A stretch of DNA of 64,000 nucleotides from positions 310,001 to 374,000 of the forward strand of contig CAVSNQ010000024.1 in the NCBI GenBank assembly GCA_963729365.1, given 5' to 3'. Shown here one piece after another: positions 16,421-27,076 of this stretch. Both the position numbers and the translations under genes were made by a program. This DNA is from JASHPR01 sp963729365. GTDB taxonomy: Bacteria; Actinomycetota; Actinomycetes; Streptosporangiales; Streptosporangiaceae. The notes beneath the pieces were generated by a model that was not told the origin of the DNA, ran no database searches, and worked only from the letters and a program-made list of their open reading frames with translations. Numbering within the stretch: position 1 is the stretch's first letter; each line of letters opens with the position of its first letter.

Positions 16421-17962
16421 ATGGCCAGAACCGAGCAGCCGGGAAATGACATGACCGACGTCGCCAAGTTCGACCCGCCGGCCCTGACCTTCGATGACGT
16501 GCTGCTGCTGCCTGCCCACTCGGCCATCATGCCGAGCGAGGCGGACACCACCGCGTCGCTGACCCGCCGCATCGCACTGCGGGTGCCGCTGGTCTCCGCG
16601 GCCATGGACACCGTCACCGAGGCGCGCATGGCGGTGGCCATGGCCCGCCATGGCGGGGCGGGGGTGCTGCACCGCAACCTGTCAGTGGAGGACCAGGCCC
16701 AGCAGGTCGACATGGTGAAGCGGTCCGAGGCAGGCATGATCACCAATCCGGTGACCTGTGGCCCGGACGCGACCGTCGCGGAAGTCGAGCAGCTGTGCGC
16801 CCGCTTCCGGATCTCCGGGGTGCCGGTGACCGATGCCGAGGGCGTGCTGCTCGGCATCGTGACCAACCGGGACATCCGCTTCGAGGCCGACCACCGGCGC
16901 CGGGTCACCGAGGTGATGACGCCGATGCCGCTCGTCACCGCGCCGGTCGGGGTCCCGCCCGATGACGCGCTGCAACTGCTGGCCCAGCACAAGGTCGAGA
17001 AGCTGCCCCTGGTTGACGCGGCCGGGCGGCTGCGCGGCCTGATCACCGTCAAGGACTTCACCAAGAGCGAGAGGTTCCCCAACGCCACGAAGGACTCTGG
17101 CGGCCGGCTGGTCGTCGGCGCGGCCGTGGGGGTGGGCGAGGACGCCAAGCGCCGGGCCCAGGCCCTCACGGACGCTGGTGCCGATTTCCTCGTCGTGGAC
17201 ACCGCGCATGGTCATGCCCAGGCCGTCATCGACATGATCAGGCAGGTCAAGGGCAACGTCCAGGTCGACGTGATCGGCGGTAACGTCGCCACGCGGGCGG
17301 GTGCCCAGGCGCTGATCGAGGCCGGCGCGGACGCGGTGAAGGTGGGTGTCGGGCCGGGCTCGATCTGTACCACCCGGGTGGTAGCCGGGGTGGGCGTGCC
17401 GCAGGTCACCGCCATCTACGAGGCCGCCAAGGCGGCGCGCCCGGCGGGCGTGCCAGTGATCGGGGACGGCGGCCTGCAGTACTCCGGCGACATCGCCAAG
17501 GCGATCGCCGCCGGAGCCGACACCGTCATGCTGGGCGGCCTCCTCGCGGGATGCGAGGAGGGACCCGGCGAGATGGTCATCATTCAAGGCGAGCAGTACA
17601 AGTTGTACCGGGGGATGGGCTCGCTCGGCGCGCTGCGGAACAGCGAGCGCGGCGGGTCCTTCTCCAAGGACAGGTATTTCCAAGACGACGTGCTGCGCGA
17701 GGACAAGCTGGTGCCGCAGGGGGTTGAGGGCCGGGTGCCCTACCGAGGCCCGCTGGCGGCGGTGGCCAACCAGCTGGTCGGAGGGCTGCGAGCCGCGATG
17801 GGGTTCGTTGGCGCCCGCACCATCGCAGAACTGCAGGAAGCACGGTTCACGCAGATCACGGGCGCCGGGCTGGCCGAGAGCCATCCCCACGACATCCAGA
17901 TGGTCGCTGAGGCGCCGAACTACGGCGGAGTGGGCCGGGGAGGTGGGTGGGGGCGCACATGA
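16421..17962 (+). CDS. guaB: Inosine-5'-monophosphate dehydrogenase
   Basis: Oxidises IMP to XMP with NAD+, the committed step to GMP. It has 513 residues with the TIM barrel interrupted by a CBS pair (about 108-218). Catalytic Cys316 lies in GPGSICTTR, the mobile flap is GMGSLGALRNSE, and GRVPYRGPLAA follows. It starts LTFDDVLLLPAHS after a short leader. The C-terminus carries a Gly-rich addition after EAPNYGGVG where homologues normally stop. The stop overlaps the guaB3 ATG (ATGA at 17959-17962). Confidence 0.96.
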   Translation: MARTEQPGNDMTDVAKFDPPALTFDDVLLLPAHSAIMPSEADTTASLTRRIALRVPLVSAAMDTVTEARMAVAMARHGGAGVLHRNLSVEDQAQQVDMVKRSEAGMITNPVTCGPDATVAEVEQLCARFRISGVPVTDAEGVLLGIVTNRDIRFEADHRRRVTEVMTPMPLVTAPVGVPPDDALQLLAQHKVEKLPLVDAAGRLRGLITVKDFTKSERFPNATKDSGGRLVVGAAVGVGEDAKRRAQALTDAGADFLVVDTAHGHAQAVIDMIRQVKGNVQVDVIGGNVATRAGAQALIEAGADAVKVGVGPGSICTTRVVAGVGVPQVTAIYEAAKAARPAGVPVIGDGGLQYSGDIAKAIAAGADTVMLGGLLAGCEEGPGEMVIIQGEQYKLYRGMGSLGALRNSERGGSFSKDRYFQDDVLREDKLVPQGVEGRVPYRGPLAAVANQLVGGLRAAMGFVGARTIAELQEARFTQITGAGLAESHPHDIQMVAEAPNYGGVGRGGGWGRT

Positions 17963-19113
17963 CCCAGGTAGAGATCGGGCGCGGGAAGAGCGGCCGCCGC
18001 GCCTACGCGCTTGACGAGATCGGGATCGTGCCCTCGCGCCGGACCAGGCACCCGGAGGAGGTGTCGATCGCCTGGCAGATCGATGCTTACCGGTTCGAGC
18101 TGCCCCTGGTCGTCGCGCCCATGGACAGCGTTGTCTCGCCCGCGACCGCCATGGAGATAGGCCGCCTCGGCGGCCTGGCCGTGCTCGACCTCGAGGGCCT
18201 CTGGACCAGGTTCGACGACCCTGAGCCGCTGCTGGCCGAGGCGGCCGGGCTGGACGACGATGCGGCCACCAGGCGGCTGCAGGAGATCTACACCGAGCCG
18301 ATCAAGGAAGAGCTGATCGGGCGCAGGATCGAAGAGATCAGGGCGGCCGGGGTGACCACCGCCGCGCGGCTCTCGCCACAGCGGACCGTCCGTTACTACA
18401 AGGCCGTCCTCGACGCCGGGGCCGATATCTTCGTGATCCGCGGCACCACGGTCTCTGCCGAGCACGTCTCGGGCAAGGCCGAGCCGCTGAACCTCAAGCA
18501 GTTCATCTACGAGCTCGACGTCCCGGTGATCGTGGGCGGCTGCGCCACGTACACCGCCGCGCTGCACCTGATGCGGACCGGCGCGGCCGGGGTGCTGGCC
18601 GGGTTCGGCGGCGGCAGCGGCCACACCACGGCGGCGGTCCTCGGCGTCGCCGTGCCGACGGCGACCGCGATCGCCGACGTCGCCGCGGCCCGCCGCGACT
18701 ATCTGGACGAATCCGGCGGCCGCTATGTGCACGTGATCGCTGACGGCGGGATGACCCGCAGTGGCGACATCGCGAAGGCCCTGGCCCTGGGGGCCGACGC
18801 GGTGATGGTCGGCTCGCCGTTCGCCCGCGCCGCCCAGGCGCCGGGCCGCGGGTATCACTGGGGCAGCGAGGCGCATCACCCCGACCTGCCACGCGGTGCC
18901 CGGCTGAATGTCGGCACGATCGGCACCCTGGAGCAAATCCTGCACGGTCCATCGAGCATGGCCGACGGGTCGATGAACCTCATGGGGGCGCTGCGCAAGA
19001 CCATGGCGACGTCCGGCTACTCGGACCTGAAGGAATTCCAGCGGGTCGAGGTCGTGGTGACATCCAGCGAGCTGCGGCGCCCAGAAGGCGGCGGGTCACG
19101 CCGGCCGGCGTGA
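17959..19113 (+). CDS. guaB3: GuaB3-family IMP dehydrogenase-related protein
   Basis: An IMPDH/GMP-reductase barrel of 384 residues without CBS domains, coupled to guaB by a 4-nt overlap as in mycobacteria and streptomycetes. It begins MTQVEIGRGKSGRRAYALDE and keeps SRRTRHPEEVSIAWQID, VIADGGMTRSGDIAKAL and GTLEQILHG. The loop that carries the catalytic Cys in GuaB reads GGGSGHTT here, with His222 where Cys would lie. Classic IMPDH chemistry is therefore doubtful and the role in guanine nucleotide metabolism is unproven. An alternative GTG at 17947 is too close to the SD. Confidence 0.9.
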   Translation: MTQVEIGRGKSGRRAYALDEIGIVPSRRTRHPEEVSIAWQIDAYRFELPLVVAPMDSVVSPATAMEIGRLGGLAVLDLEGLWTRFDDPEPLLAEAAGLDDDAATRRLQEIYTEPIKEELIGRRIEEIRAAGVTTAARLSPQRTVRYYKAVLDAGADIFVIRGTTVSAEHVSGKAEPLNLKQFIYELDVPVIVGGCATYTAALHLMRTGAAGVLAGFGGGSGHTTAAVLGVAVPTATAIADVAAARRDYLDESGGRYVHVIADGGMTRSGDIAKALALGADAVMVGSPFARAAQAPGRGYHWGSEAHHPDLPRGARLNVGTIGTLEQILHGPSSMADGSMNLMGALRKTMATSGYSDLKEFQRVEVVVTSSELRRPEGGGSRRPA

Positions 19114-19131
19114 CCCGGCGACCGCGCCCGG

Positions 19132-19137
19132 TAGCGT
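19132..19137 (+). promoter_or_regulatory. Probable leaderless -10 box of glpD (TAGCGT)
   Basis: TAGCGT ends 7 nt before the GTG at 19145, so transcription would begin at or next to the start codon. No SD is visible. Confidence 0.5.
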
Positions 19138-19144
19138 TCATAGC

Positions 19145-20890
19145 GTGATGGCGGGGGCGGGCGTGACGGCGAGGCTGGGACCCGCCGAAAGGTCGGCTGC
19201 GCTCGCGGCGCTCGCGAACACCGAGCATCAGGTCCTGGTCGTCGGCGGCGGCGTGGTGGGCGCGGGCGTGGCGCTGGACGCGGCTACCCGCGGGCTATCC
19301 GTCGGCCTGGTGGAGGCGCGCGACTTCGGTTCCGGGACCTCGTCCCGGTCAAGCAAGCTGATCCACGGCGGCCTCCGCTATCTGGAGCAGCTCAACATCG
19401 GCCTGGTCAGGGAGGCGCTCGAGGAGCGCTCGCTGCTGCTGCAGCGGATCGCGCCGCACCTGGTACACCCGGTCTCTTTCCTGTTCCCGTTCACGCATCA
19501 CGCGTGGGAGCGCGTCTATGTCGGCGCCGGGGTCAGCGCCTACGACATCCTCGGGTTCTCGCTCGGGCAGGCCAGGGGCCTGCCCAGGCACCGCCAGCTG
19601 ACCCGGCGCGCGGCGCTGCGGGTGGCGCCCGCGCTGAAGCGTTCCGCCCTCACTGGCGCGCTCATCTACTGGGACGCCCAGGTGGACGATGCCCGCTATG
19701 TGACGACGCTGGTCAGAACCGCCGCCGGGTATGGCGCCCACGCGGCGTCACGGACCCAGGTGACCGGCTTCCTGCGGGAGGGCGAGCGGGTGACCGGCGT
19801 GCGCGCCGTCGACCTTGAGTCCGGGGCCGAGCTGGAGATCCGGGCCCAGCAGGTGGTCAACGCGACCGGCGTGTGGACCGACGAGATCCAGGCCATGGTC
19901 GGCGGTCGCGGCACCATCGACGTCCGCGCGTCCAAGGGCGTGCACTTGGTCGTGCCCAGGGACCGCATCCATTCCAGCAGCGGGATCATCCTGCGGACTC
20001 CGTTCAGCGTCCTGTTCGTCATACCGTGGGGACGGCACTGGATCATCGGCACCACCGACACCGACTGGTCGCTGGACAAGGCGCATCCGGCCGCGAGCAG
20101 GACCGACATCGACTACGTGCTCGGACAGGTCAACCGCATCCTCGCTGTGCCGCTGACCAGGGACGATGTCGAAGGTGTCTACGCGGGGCTGCGGCCGCTG
20201 CTGGCCGGTGAGTCCGACGAGACGTCGAAGCTGTCGCGCGAGCACACGGTCGCCCATCCCGTGCCGGGCCTGGTGATGATCGCGGGCGGCAAGTACACGA
20301 CCTACCGGCTGATGGCGCGCGACGCCGTGGACGCTGTGGCGCACGGCCTGGACGGGCGGGTGGCGCCCTCCTGCACCGACGCGGTGCCGCTGGCCGGCGC
20401 CGACGGGTACATCGCGCTGTGGAACGCCAGGTACTCGCTGGCCCGGTCTTCCGGCCTGCACGTGGCGCGGATCGAGCACCTCCTGCACAGGTACGGCGCG
20501 CTGACCGGGGAGGTGCTCGACCTGATTGCCGCCGAGCCCGGCCTGGGCCGGCCGCTGGCCGGCGCCGACGACTACCTGCGCGCCGAGGTCGTGTACGCGG
20601 CGTCGCACGAGGGTGCCCGGCATCTGGACGACGTGCTGGCGCGCCGGACCCATGTGTCAATCGAGACCTGGGACCGCGGGCTCTCCGTGGCCGGGGAGGC
20701 CGCGGCGCTGATGGCAGGACCGATGCGGTGGAAGTCCCGGCAGGTCGCCCGCGAGGTCGAAAACTACGAGGTGCGGGTCACCGCCGAGCGGGCTTCGCAG
20801 GACGCCGAGACCGACCAGGACGCCGACGCGATCCGGCTGGGCGCCCCGGACATCGTGCCGGTCGTCAGCAACGGCGCGGTCGGCGTGTGA
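19145..20890 (+). CDS. glpD: Glycerol-3-phosphate dehydrogenase (FAD, GlpD/GlpA type)
   Basis: Membrane-associated flavoenzyme that oxidises sn-glycerol-3-phosphate to DHAP and passes electrons to quinone. The FAD Rossmann motif VVGGGVVGAGVALDA is at about 30-44. SSRSSKLIHGGLRYLEQ is the GlpD signature; IIGTTDTDW and IAGGKYTTYRLMA are the C-terminal FAD and substrate motifs, followed by the helical GlpD C-terminal domain. It has 581 residues, a normal length. GTG 19145 or ATG 19148 could be the start. The position after guaB3 is common in actinomycetes. Confidence 0.95.
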   Translation: MMAGAGVTARLGPAERSAALAALANTEHQVLVVGGGVVGAGVALDAATRGLSVGLVEARDFGSGTSSRSSKLIHGGLRYLEQLNIGLVREALEERSLLLQRIAPHLVHPVSFLFPFTHHAWERVYVGAGVSAYDILGFSLGQARGLPRHRQLTRRAALRVAPALKRSALTGALIYWDAQVDDARYVTTLVRTAAGYGAHAASRTQVTGFLREGERVTGVRAVDLESGAELEIRAQQVVNATGVWTDEIQAMVGGRGTIDVRASKGVHLVVPRDRIHSSSGIILRTPFSVLFVIPWGRHWIIGTTDTDWSLDKAHPAASRTDIDYVLGQVNRILAVPLTRDDVEGVYAGLRPLLAGESDETSKLSREHTVAHPVPGLVMIAGGKYTTYRLMARDAVDAVAHGLDGRVAPSCTDAVPLAGADGYIALWNARYSLARSSGLHVARIEHLLHRYGALTGEVLDLIAAEPGLGRPLAGADDYLRAEVVYAASHEGARHLDDVLARRTHVSIETWDRGLSVAGEAAALMAGPMRWKSRQVAREVENYEVRVTAERASQDAETDQDADAIRLGAPDIVPVVSNGAVGV

Positions 20891-20933
20891 TCGCGCCCGG
20901 GCCGGTTGGCGGCGTGCGCGCCCGGCCCGCAAC

Positions 20934-20939
20934 TAGACT
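20934..20939 (+). promoter_or_regulatory. Probable leaderless -10 box of trpS (TAGACT)
   Basis: TAGACT is followed by TCCGGC and then the ATG at 20946 (6-nt gap). No SD is visible. Confidence 0.6.
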
Positions 20940-20945
20940 TCCGGC

Positions 20946-21950
20946 ATGTCCCGACCCCGAGTGCTTTCCGGCATCCAGCCCACGGCCGACTCGTTCCATC
21001 TCGGCAACTACCTGGGCGCGCTGCGCCAGTGGGTGGCGCTGCAGGACACTCACGATGCCTTCTACTGCGTCGTCGACCTGCACGCGATCACCGTGCCGCA
21101 GGACCCCCCGGTGCTGCGCCGCCGGACCAGGATCGCAGCGGCGCAGTTGTTCGGCGCGGGGCTGGACCCGGACCGCTGCACAGTCTTCGTGCAGAGCCAC
21201 GTGCCCGAGCACGCGGAACTTTCCTGGGTGCTCGGCTGCCAGACCGGGTTCGGCGAGGCCAGCCGGATGGTCCAGTTCAAGGACAAGTCGGCCAGGTCCG
21301 GCGCGGACACGGCCAGCGTGGGGTTGTTCACCTACCCGATCCTGCAGGCCGCCGACATCCTGCTGTACCAGACCGACGAGGTCCCCGTCGGCGAAGACCA
21401 GCGCCAGCACCTGGAGCTGACCAGGGACCTGGCCCAGCGGTTCAACCACAGATTCGGCCAGACGTTCGTGATCCCGCGGCCCTACATCCTCGCCGACGTG
21501 GCGAAGATCGCGGATCTGCAGGATCCCGCCATCAAGATGAGCAAATCGTCCTCGTCGCCGCAGGGAATCGTCGACGTGCTCGAGGACCCGGCGTCGATCC
21601 GGCGGAAGATCAGCCGCGCGGTCACCGACGCTGGCACCGAGATACGCGCCGACGAGGAGGCCAAGCCCGGCGTCACCAACCTGCTGCGCATCTACTCCGC
21701 GCTGACCGGCGAGAGCATTGCGGCCCTGGAAGAGCGCTACGCGGGCGCCGGCTACGGCACGCTCAAGAAGGACCTGGCCGAGGTCGTGGTCGGCGCGTTC
21801 GCCCCGATCAGGGAGCGGACCGAACAGATGCTCGCCGACGAGGCGCAACTCGACCAGCTGCTCGCGCACGGCGCCGCCCGCGCCAGGAAGGTGGCCGGCC
21901 CGACCATGGCCGCCGTCAGCGACCGGATCGGCTTCCTCCCCCCGGCCTAG
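20946..21950 (+). CDS. trpS: Tryptophanyl-tRNA synthetase
   Basis: Class I aminoacyl-tRNA synthetase charging tRNA-Trp, 334 residues. It has SGIQPTADSFHLGNYLGAL with the HIGH-equivalent HLGN (18-21), the specificity helix YPILQAADILLY, VGEDQRQHLELTRD and the KMSKS loop AIKMSKSS near 197. The start ATG is the only good candidate and lies 6 nt after a -10 box. The 3' end overlaps the convergent carboxypeptidase gene by 35 bp. Many actinomycetes carry a second trpS; that cannot be judged here. Confidence 0.95.
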   Translation: MSRPRVLSGIQPTADSFHLGNYLGALRQWVALQDTHDAFYCVVDLHAITVPQDPPVLRRRTRIAAAQLFGAGLDPDRCTVFVQSHVPEHAELSWVLGCQTGFGEASRMVQFKDKSARSGADTASVGLFTYPILQAADILLYQTDEVPVGEDQRQHLELTRDLAQRFNHRFGQTFVIPRPYILADVAKIADLQDPAIKMSKSSSSPQGIVDVLEDPASIRRKISRAVTDAGTEIRADEEAKPGVTNLLRIYSALTGESIAALEERYAGAGYGTLKKDLAEVVVGAFAPIRERTEQMLADEAQLDQLLAHGAARARKVAGPTMAAVSDRIGFLPPA

Positions 21951-23115
21951 CGGGGCGCCGCCGCCGCACCAGGAAGGCGCCACCCAGCCCGGCGATGAGG
22001 CCGAGGCCGCCCGCCGCCACCAGGGGCAGCGCCGAGCCGGCCGCGACGGCCCCGGCTGCGTTTCTTCGCACTTCGGCGCGCACCCGGCTGGCGGTGACGG
22101 CAGGCAGCGGCGGGACGAGCTGACCGACGGGGCGCACCTTGCCGTCCATAGCGAAGCCCCAGTTGAGCAGTTGCTCGGCCGAGGTGATCTCCCGCAGCGG
22201 CGTGCAGTGCAGCACGGTCACGATCAGCGTCACCCCGTTCCGCCTGGCCATGCCGATGTACGTGGCCTTCGCCGCCTCGGTCCAGCCGATCTTGCCGCCG
22301 ATGCCGCCCGGGTAGTCGGTCAGCAGCTTGTTCTGGTTGACCAGGGGCACCATCCGCTTCGGCGTGACCGGGAACTCGGCGCTGCGTGCCGAGTCGTACT
22401 TCATGAAGGCCGGTATCGCCAGCGCCTGGCGCGCGATCAGTGCCTGGTCATAGGCGGATGTCACCTGCCCGGCGGCGGGCAGGCCGTTCGGCTGCTTGGC
22501 CACGACGTCGTAGGCCTGCAGGTGATGCGCCTCGGCGTTGATCATGGCCATGCCCTTGGCCAGCGATCCCGCTGCCTGCGTGAGCGCAACAGCGGCGTCG
22601 TTGGCCGAGATCAGCAGCAGCGCGCTGAACAGGTCGGAGACCTTATAGCGGTGCCCGGCTATCAGCCCCACGTCGTACTCTTCGGTGGTCGCCGCCTGCT
22701 GGGTGGCCGGCACCGTGGCGTTCGGGTTCAGCCGCGGGATCAGCGTGATCGCGGTCAGCATCTTGAGCGTGCTCGCCGGCGGGAACAATCCGTGCGCGTC
22801 CTTGGCGGCGAGCACCTGCCCGGTCTTCGCGTCCGCGATGACGTAGGCCGAAGCTGGCACCTGCGGCAGCGGGATGGCGCCGCTCGCCGGGTAGTGGACG
22901 TTGACGCCGGGGCTGGCGAGGTCGGCTCCCCCGACGTCCTGCCTGGCGACAGACGATGCCGGGGCAGCCGACTGCCTGCCGCCTTGCGGCGCGGGAAGGC
23001 TGGCGAACGCCGTGCGAGCGGCGGCAGCGCCGGCCGCTTGCGGCATTGTGGCCAGGCCAATTGAAACGGCCAGCCCGGCGAGCGTGGCCGCAGGCCGACT
23101 CAGCCGTGATCTCAT
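21916..23115 (-). CDS. D-alanyl-D-alanine carboxypeptidase (S11, DacC-like)
   Basis: Exported penicillin-binding protein that trims the terminal D-Ala of cell-wall stem peptides. It has 399 residues: signal peptide 1-33 (Arg start, hydrophobic core, AAGAAA), a proline/serine linker, the S11 catalytic domain from about 75, a C-terminal transmembrane helix (about 365-385) and a basic tail. The SxxK motif is S115-TLK118 and the SxN motif S170-A-N172. The third motif, normally KTG, reads K275-I-G, an unusual substitution. ATG 23115 was chosen because the signal peptide starts there. It overlaps trpS tail to tail. Confidence 0.9.
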   Translation of the reverse strand: MRSRLSRPAATLAGLAVSIGLATMPQAAGAAAARTAFASLPAPQGGRQSAAPASSVARQDVGGADLASPGVNVHYPASGAIPLPQVPASAYVIADAKTGQVLAAKDAHGLFPPASTLKMLTAITLIPRLNPNATVPATQQAATTEEYDVGLIAGHRYKVSDLFSALLLISANDAAVALTQAAGSLAKGMAMINAEAHHLQAYDVVAKQPNGLPAAGQVTSAYDQALIARQALAIPAFMKYDSARSAEFPVTPKRMVPLVNQNKLLTDYPGGIGGKIGWTEAAKATYIGMARRNGVTLIVTVLHCTPLREITSAEQLLNWGFAMDGKVRPVGQLVPPLPAVTASRVRAEVRRNAAGAVAAGSALPLVAAGGLGLIAGLGGAFLVRRRRPARPGGGSRSGR

Positions 23116-23569
23116 TGGCGACCGCCCCCGTGTTCCCGCCACGCCGGCGGCAGGGCCGGCCCTCCGATTGGCCGGGTCTGAGCGTGTAATGGCTCTTCGC
23201 CTCAGCCTGGATACTGACGGTGACTTTCCCCGTTCCGGACGCGGCCCACACGCGGCACGATCATGGGCTATGGTGCATTCCGGACAACCTCGGTGAGCCT
23301 TTGCGGAAATTTGAATCGGGCAGCAATGGCGGACCATTTCCGGTAGCGCTACGCCGCTCGCCGGTCAGTCCTCGCGGCCAGGTGCAGGCGGGCCAGGTGC
23401 AGGCGGGTCAGGCGCCAGGCCCGGGGTCGGCCACCGGGCTGGGGGTGATGCAGGGATGAATGCCATGTTCCGGAGCTAAGGTAAAGAAACAGTAATCCTA
23501 GGTTACACTCCCGACACCTGCGCACGTCAGGATGCGCGCCTCGGCCACTAGCGCACCGGAGCACACCTG
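23116..23569. other. Intergenic region between divergent carboxypeptidase and permease genes
   Basis: No gene is supported in these 454 bp. A 15-bp direct repeat (GCCAGGTGCAGGCGG at 23377 and again at 23392) is visible. An AT-richer stretch at 23475-23520, containing TACACT at 23514-23519, is the likely permease promoter. The 3' end near 23540 holds the leader without a clear SD. Confidence 0.5.
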
Positions 23570-25105
23570 ATGACTGATGTCCTCGAGATTGAGACCGTCG
23601 CTGCCTCGACCGAGAGGCGGAAGCTGCAGCGTCACTTTGGCCGTTTCGACATCCTCTTCTTCCTCATCTGCACGATCGTCGGCGTGGACACCATCGCCGC
23701 CGTGGCCCAGGGCGGCGGTCAGGCCTTCACCTGGATGATGATCTTCGCAGTGGTGTTCTTCGTCCCCCAGGCGCTGCTGTTCGCCGAGCTGGGCACGGCC
23801 TTCCCGCAAGAAGGCGGCCCGTACATGTGGACCCGGCTGGCCTTCGGCCATCTGGCCGGGGCGGTCAATAACTTCCTCTACTGGATCACCAACCCGGTTT
23901 GGATCGGCGGTTCGCTGACGATCTCGTGCATCGGCGCGATCGAGGTCTTCTTCAATCACGGCGCCAACCTGCCGACGGGGGCCTCGTACATCGTGTCGCT
24001 CGTATTCGTGTGGGTCACGATCGTGGCGGCCATCGCATCGTTCAGCGTCGGCAAGTGGCTGCCGACGGCGGGAGCGTTCGCGCGGTTCCTGCTGCTTGGC
24101 CTGTTCACGGTCACCGTGATCATCTACGCGGCCAAGCACGGTGCCCACGGGCTGGGCGCCAGCAGCTACTCCACATCGTCCGCTGGCTTCGTGCTCCTCG
24201 TCGGCGTCCTGCTGTTCAACTTCGTCGGGTTCGAGCTGCCGAACAGCGCGGGCGAGGAGATGATCAACCCGCGGCGCGACGTGCCGTTCGGCATCGCGCG
24301 CTCGACGGTCCTCAGCGTCCTGCTATACGCATTGCCGGTGATCGGCATCCTGGTGGTGCTGCCGTCTAGCGCCATCACCAACTTCAGCGGGTTCATCAGC
24401 GCCATCCAGGACGTGTTCACCGTCTACGGCGGCCACGTCGCGGCCAGTGGCACGGCGACCCTCAGCGGGGCGGGGCTGGCCCTCGGCGATTTCTGCGCCC
24501 TCCTCTTCATCGTGTGCCTGCTGACGTCGGGCGCGACGTGGATCATGGGCGCGGACCGCGCGCTGGCTGTCTCCTGCTATGACGGATCCGGGCCGCGGTT
24601 CCTTGGCGTGATCAATGCCAGGCTCGGCACACCGGTGCGGGTGAACGTCTTCAGCGGGATCGTCGCGTCGATCGTCGTCGTGCTGGCGACGCAGATCACG
24701 AGCGGCAACGCCGCGAAGTACTTCGACGCCGTGCTCGGCGTGACGATCTCGACCACGCTGATCAGCTACCTGCTCATCTACCCCGCGCTGTGGAAGCTGC
24801 GCCGCAGCCACCCGGCGGCCCCCCGGCCGTTCCGGATGCCGCTGTACCGGCTCCTGACCGTCGTGCTGATGGTCCTGGTGGCCATCGCCAGCGTGCAGCT
24901 CATCGCGCCGGGCGTCGGCGACTCGTGGTTCGGCAGCGGGTTCGCCCCCGACGGCTGGACGTATGCGGAGCGGTTCACGTACCTGTGGACCGAAGCCATC
25001 CCCGTGCTCGCGTTCATCGTCGTCGGCGTGCTGTTCTGGTGGCTGGGCAGGGGCACCCGCGCCCAGACCGTCGAGGCGTCGGCCGGCGCGAGCCAAGCGG
25101 ACTGA
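23570..25105 (+). CDS. APC-superfamily amino-acid permease
   Basis: Integral membrane amino-acid transporter of 511 residues consistent with about 12 helices. It starts with a cytoplasmic N-terminus (RRKLQRHFGRFDILFFLICT) leading into helix 1. The helix 1 region has GVDTIAAVAQGGGQ; LFAELGTAFPQEGGPYMW is the APC helix 2-3 signature; FNFVGFELPNSAGEEMINPRRDVP is the helix 6/loop motif seen in glutamate/GABA-type and polyamine permeases. The substrate is not determined; a glutamate/GABA-like antiporter is one option. It stands alone between a divergent cell-wall gene and the mutase gene. Confidence 0.9.
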   Translation: MTDVLEIETVAASTERRKLQRHFGRFDILFFLICTIVGVDTIAAVAQGGGQAFTWMMIFAVVFFVPQALLFAELGTAFPQEGGPYMWTRLAFGHLAGAVNNFLYWITNPVWIGGSLTISCIGAIEVFFNHGANLPTGASYIVSLVFVWVTIVAAIASFSVGKWLPTAGAFARFLLLGLFTVTVIIYAAKHGAHGLGASSYSTSSAGFVLLVGVLLFNFVGFELPNSAGEEMINPRRDVPFGIARSTVLSVLLYALPVIGILVVLPSSAITNFSGFISAIQDVFTVYGGHVAASGTATLSGAGLALGDFCALLFIVCLLTSGATWIMGADRALAVSCYDGSGPRFLGVINARLGTPVRVNVFSGIVASIVVVLATQITSGNAAKYFDAVLGVTISTTLISYLLIYPALWKLRRSHPAAPRPFRMPLYRLLTVVLMVLVAIASVQLIAPGVGDSWFGSGFAPDGWTYAERFTYLWTEAIPVLAFIVVGVLFWWLGRGTRAQTVEASAGASQAD

Positions 25106-25146
25106 CCAAGGCCCTAGGGAGGCGGCGATTGCGCCGAGCGGCAACA

Positions 25147-25152
25147 TAACCT
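25147..25152 (+). promoter_or_regulatory. Probable leaderless -10 box of the mutase gene (TAACCT)
   Basis: TAACCT lies 6 nt before the ATG at 25159; no SD precedes the start. Confidence 0.45.
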
Positions 25153-25158
25153 TGGGCT

Positions 25159-26739
<1,581 letters not shown>

Positions 26740-27076
26740 GTCGGTCCATGAAATACGGTGTCCGCATTTGCGCACCGTCTGCCTGGTAGGGAATGCCGCG
26801 GCATGGGTAGGGAAATGCCAGGCGGAGCGGGACGGTTCGATCATGAGCGTGGGTGGGGCGCAGCGCGGCGTGCCAGGCGCTGAACTGATCGCGGCTGGCT
26901 CGCGAGCATGTCGTCCGCTGGGTGGCGTCCCTCCCGGGTGTGTGGGCTGCGCGGAGCGCCGCCTGCGTTCACGATGCCTGCGTGACGTCGCCTGAGGTCG
27001 GCTCGGGCCTGCTCCGTTCCCCGGCAGAGTTCGCTGCGCGCCGCCCGCGCGGAAGACAAGCCCATGGAGGCTCACC
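26740..27076. other. Intergenic region between mutase and GCS2-ligase genes
   Basis: No gene is supported. A nested palindrome occurs around 26788-26822: GCCTGG and CCAGGC arms enclose ATGCCGCGGCAT, flanked by two GGTAGGGA-type repeats. It may act as the mutase terminator. GGAGG at about 27065 is the ribosome-binding site of the next gene. Confidence 0.45.
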
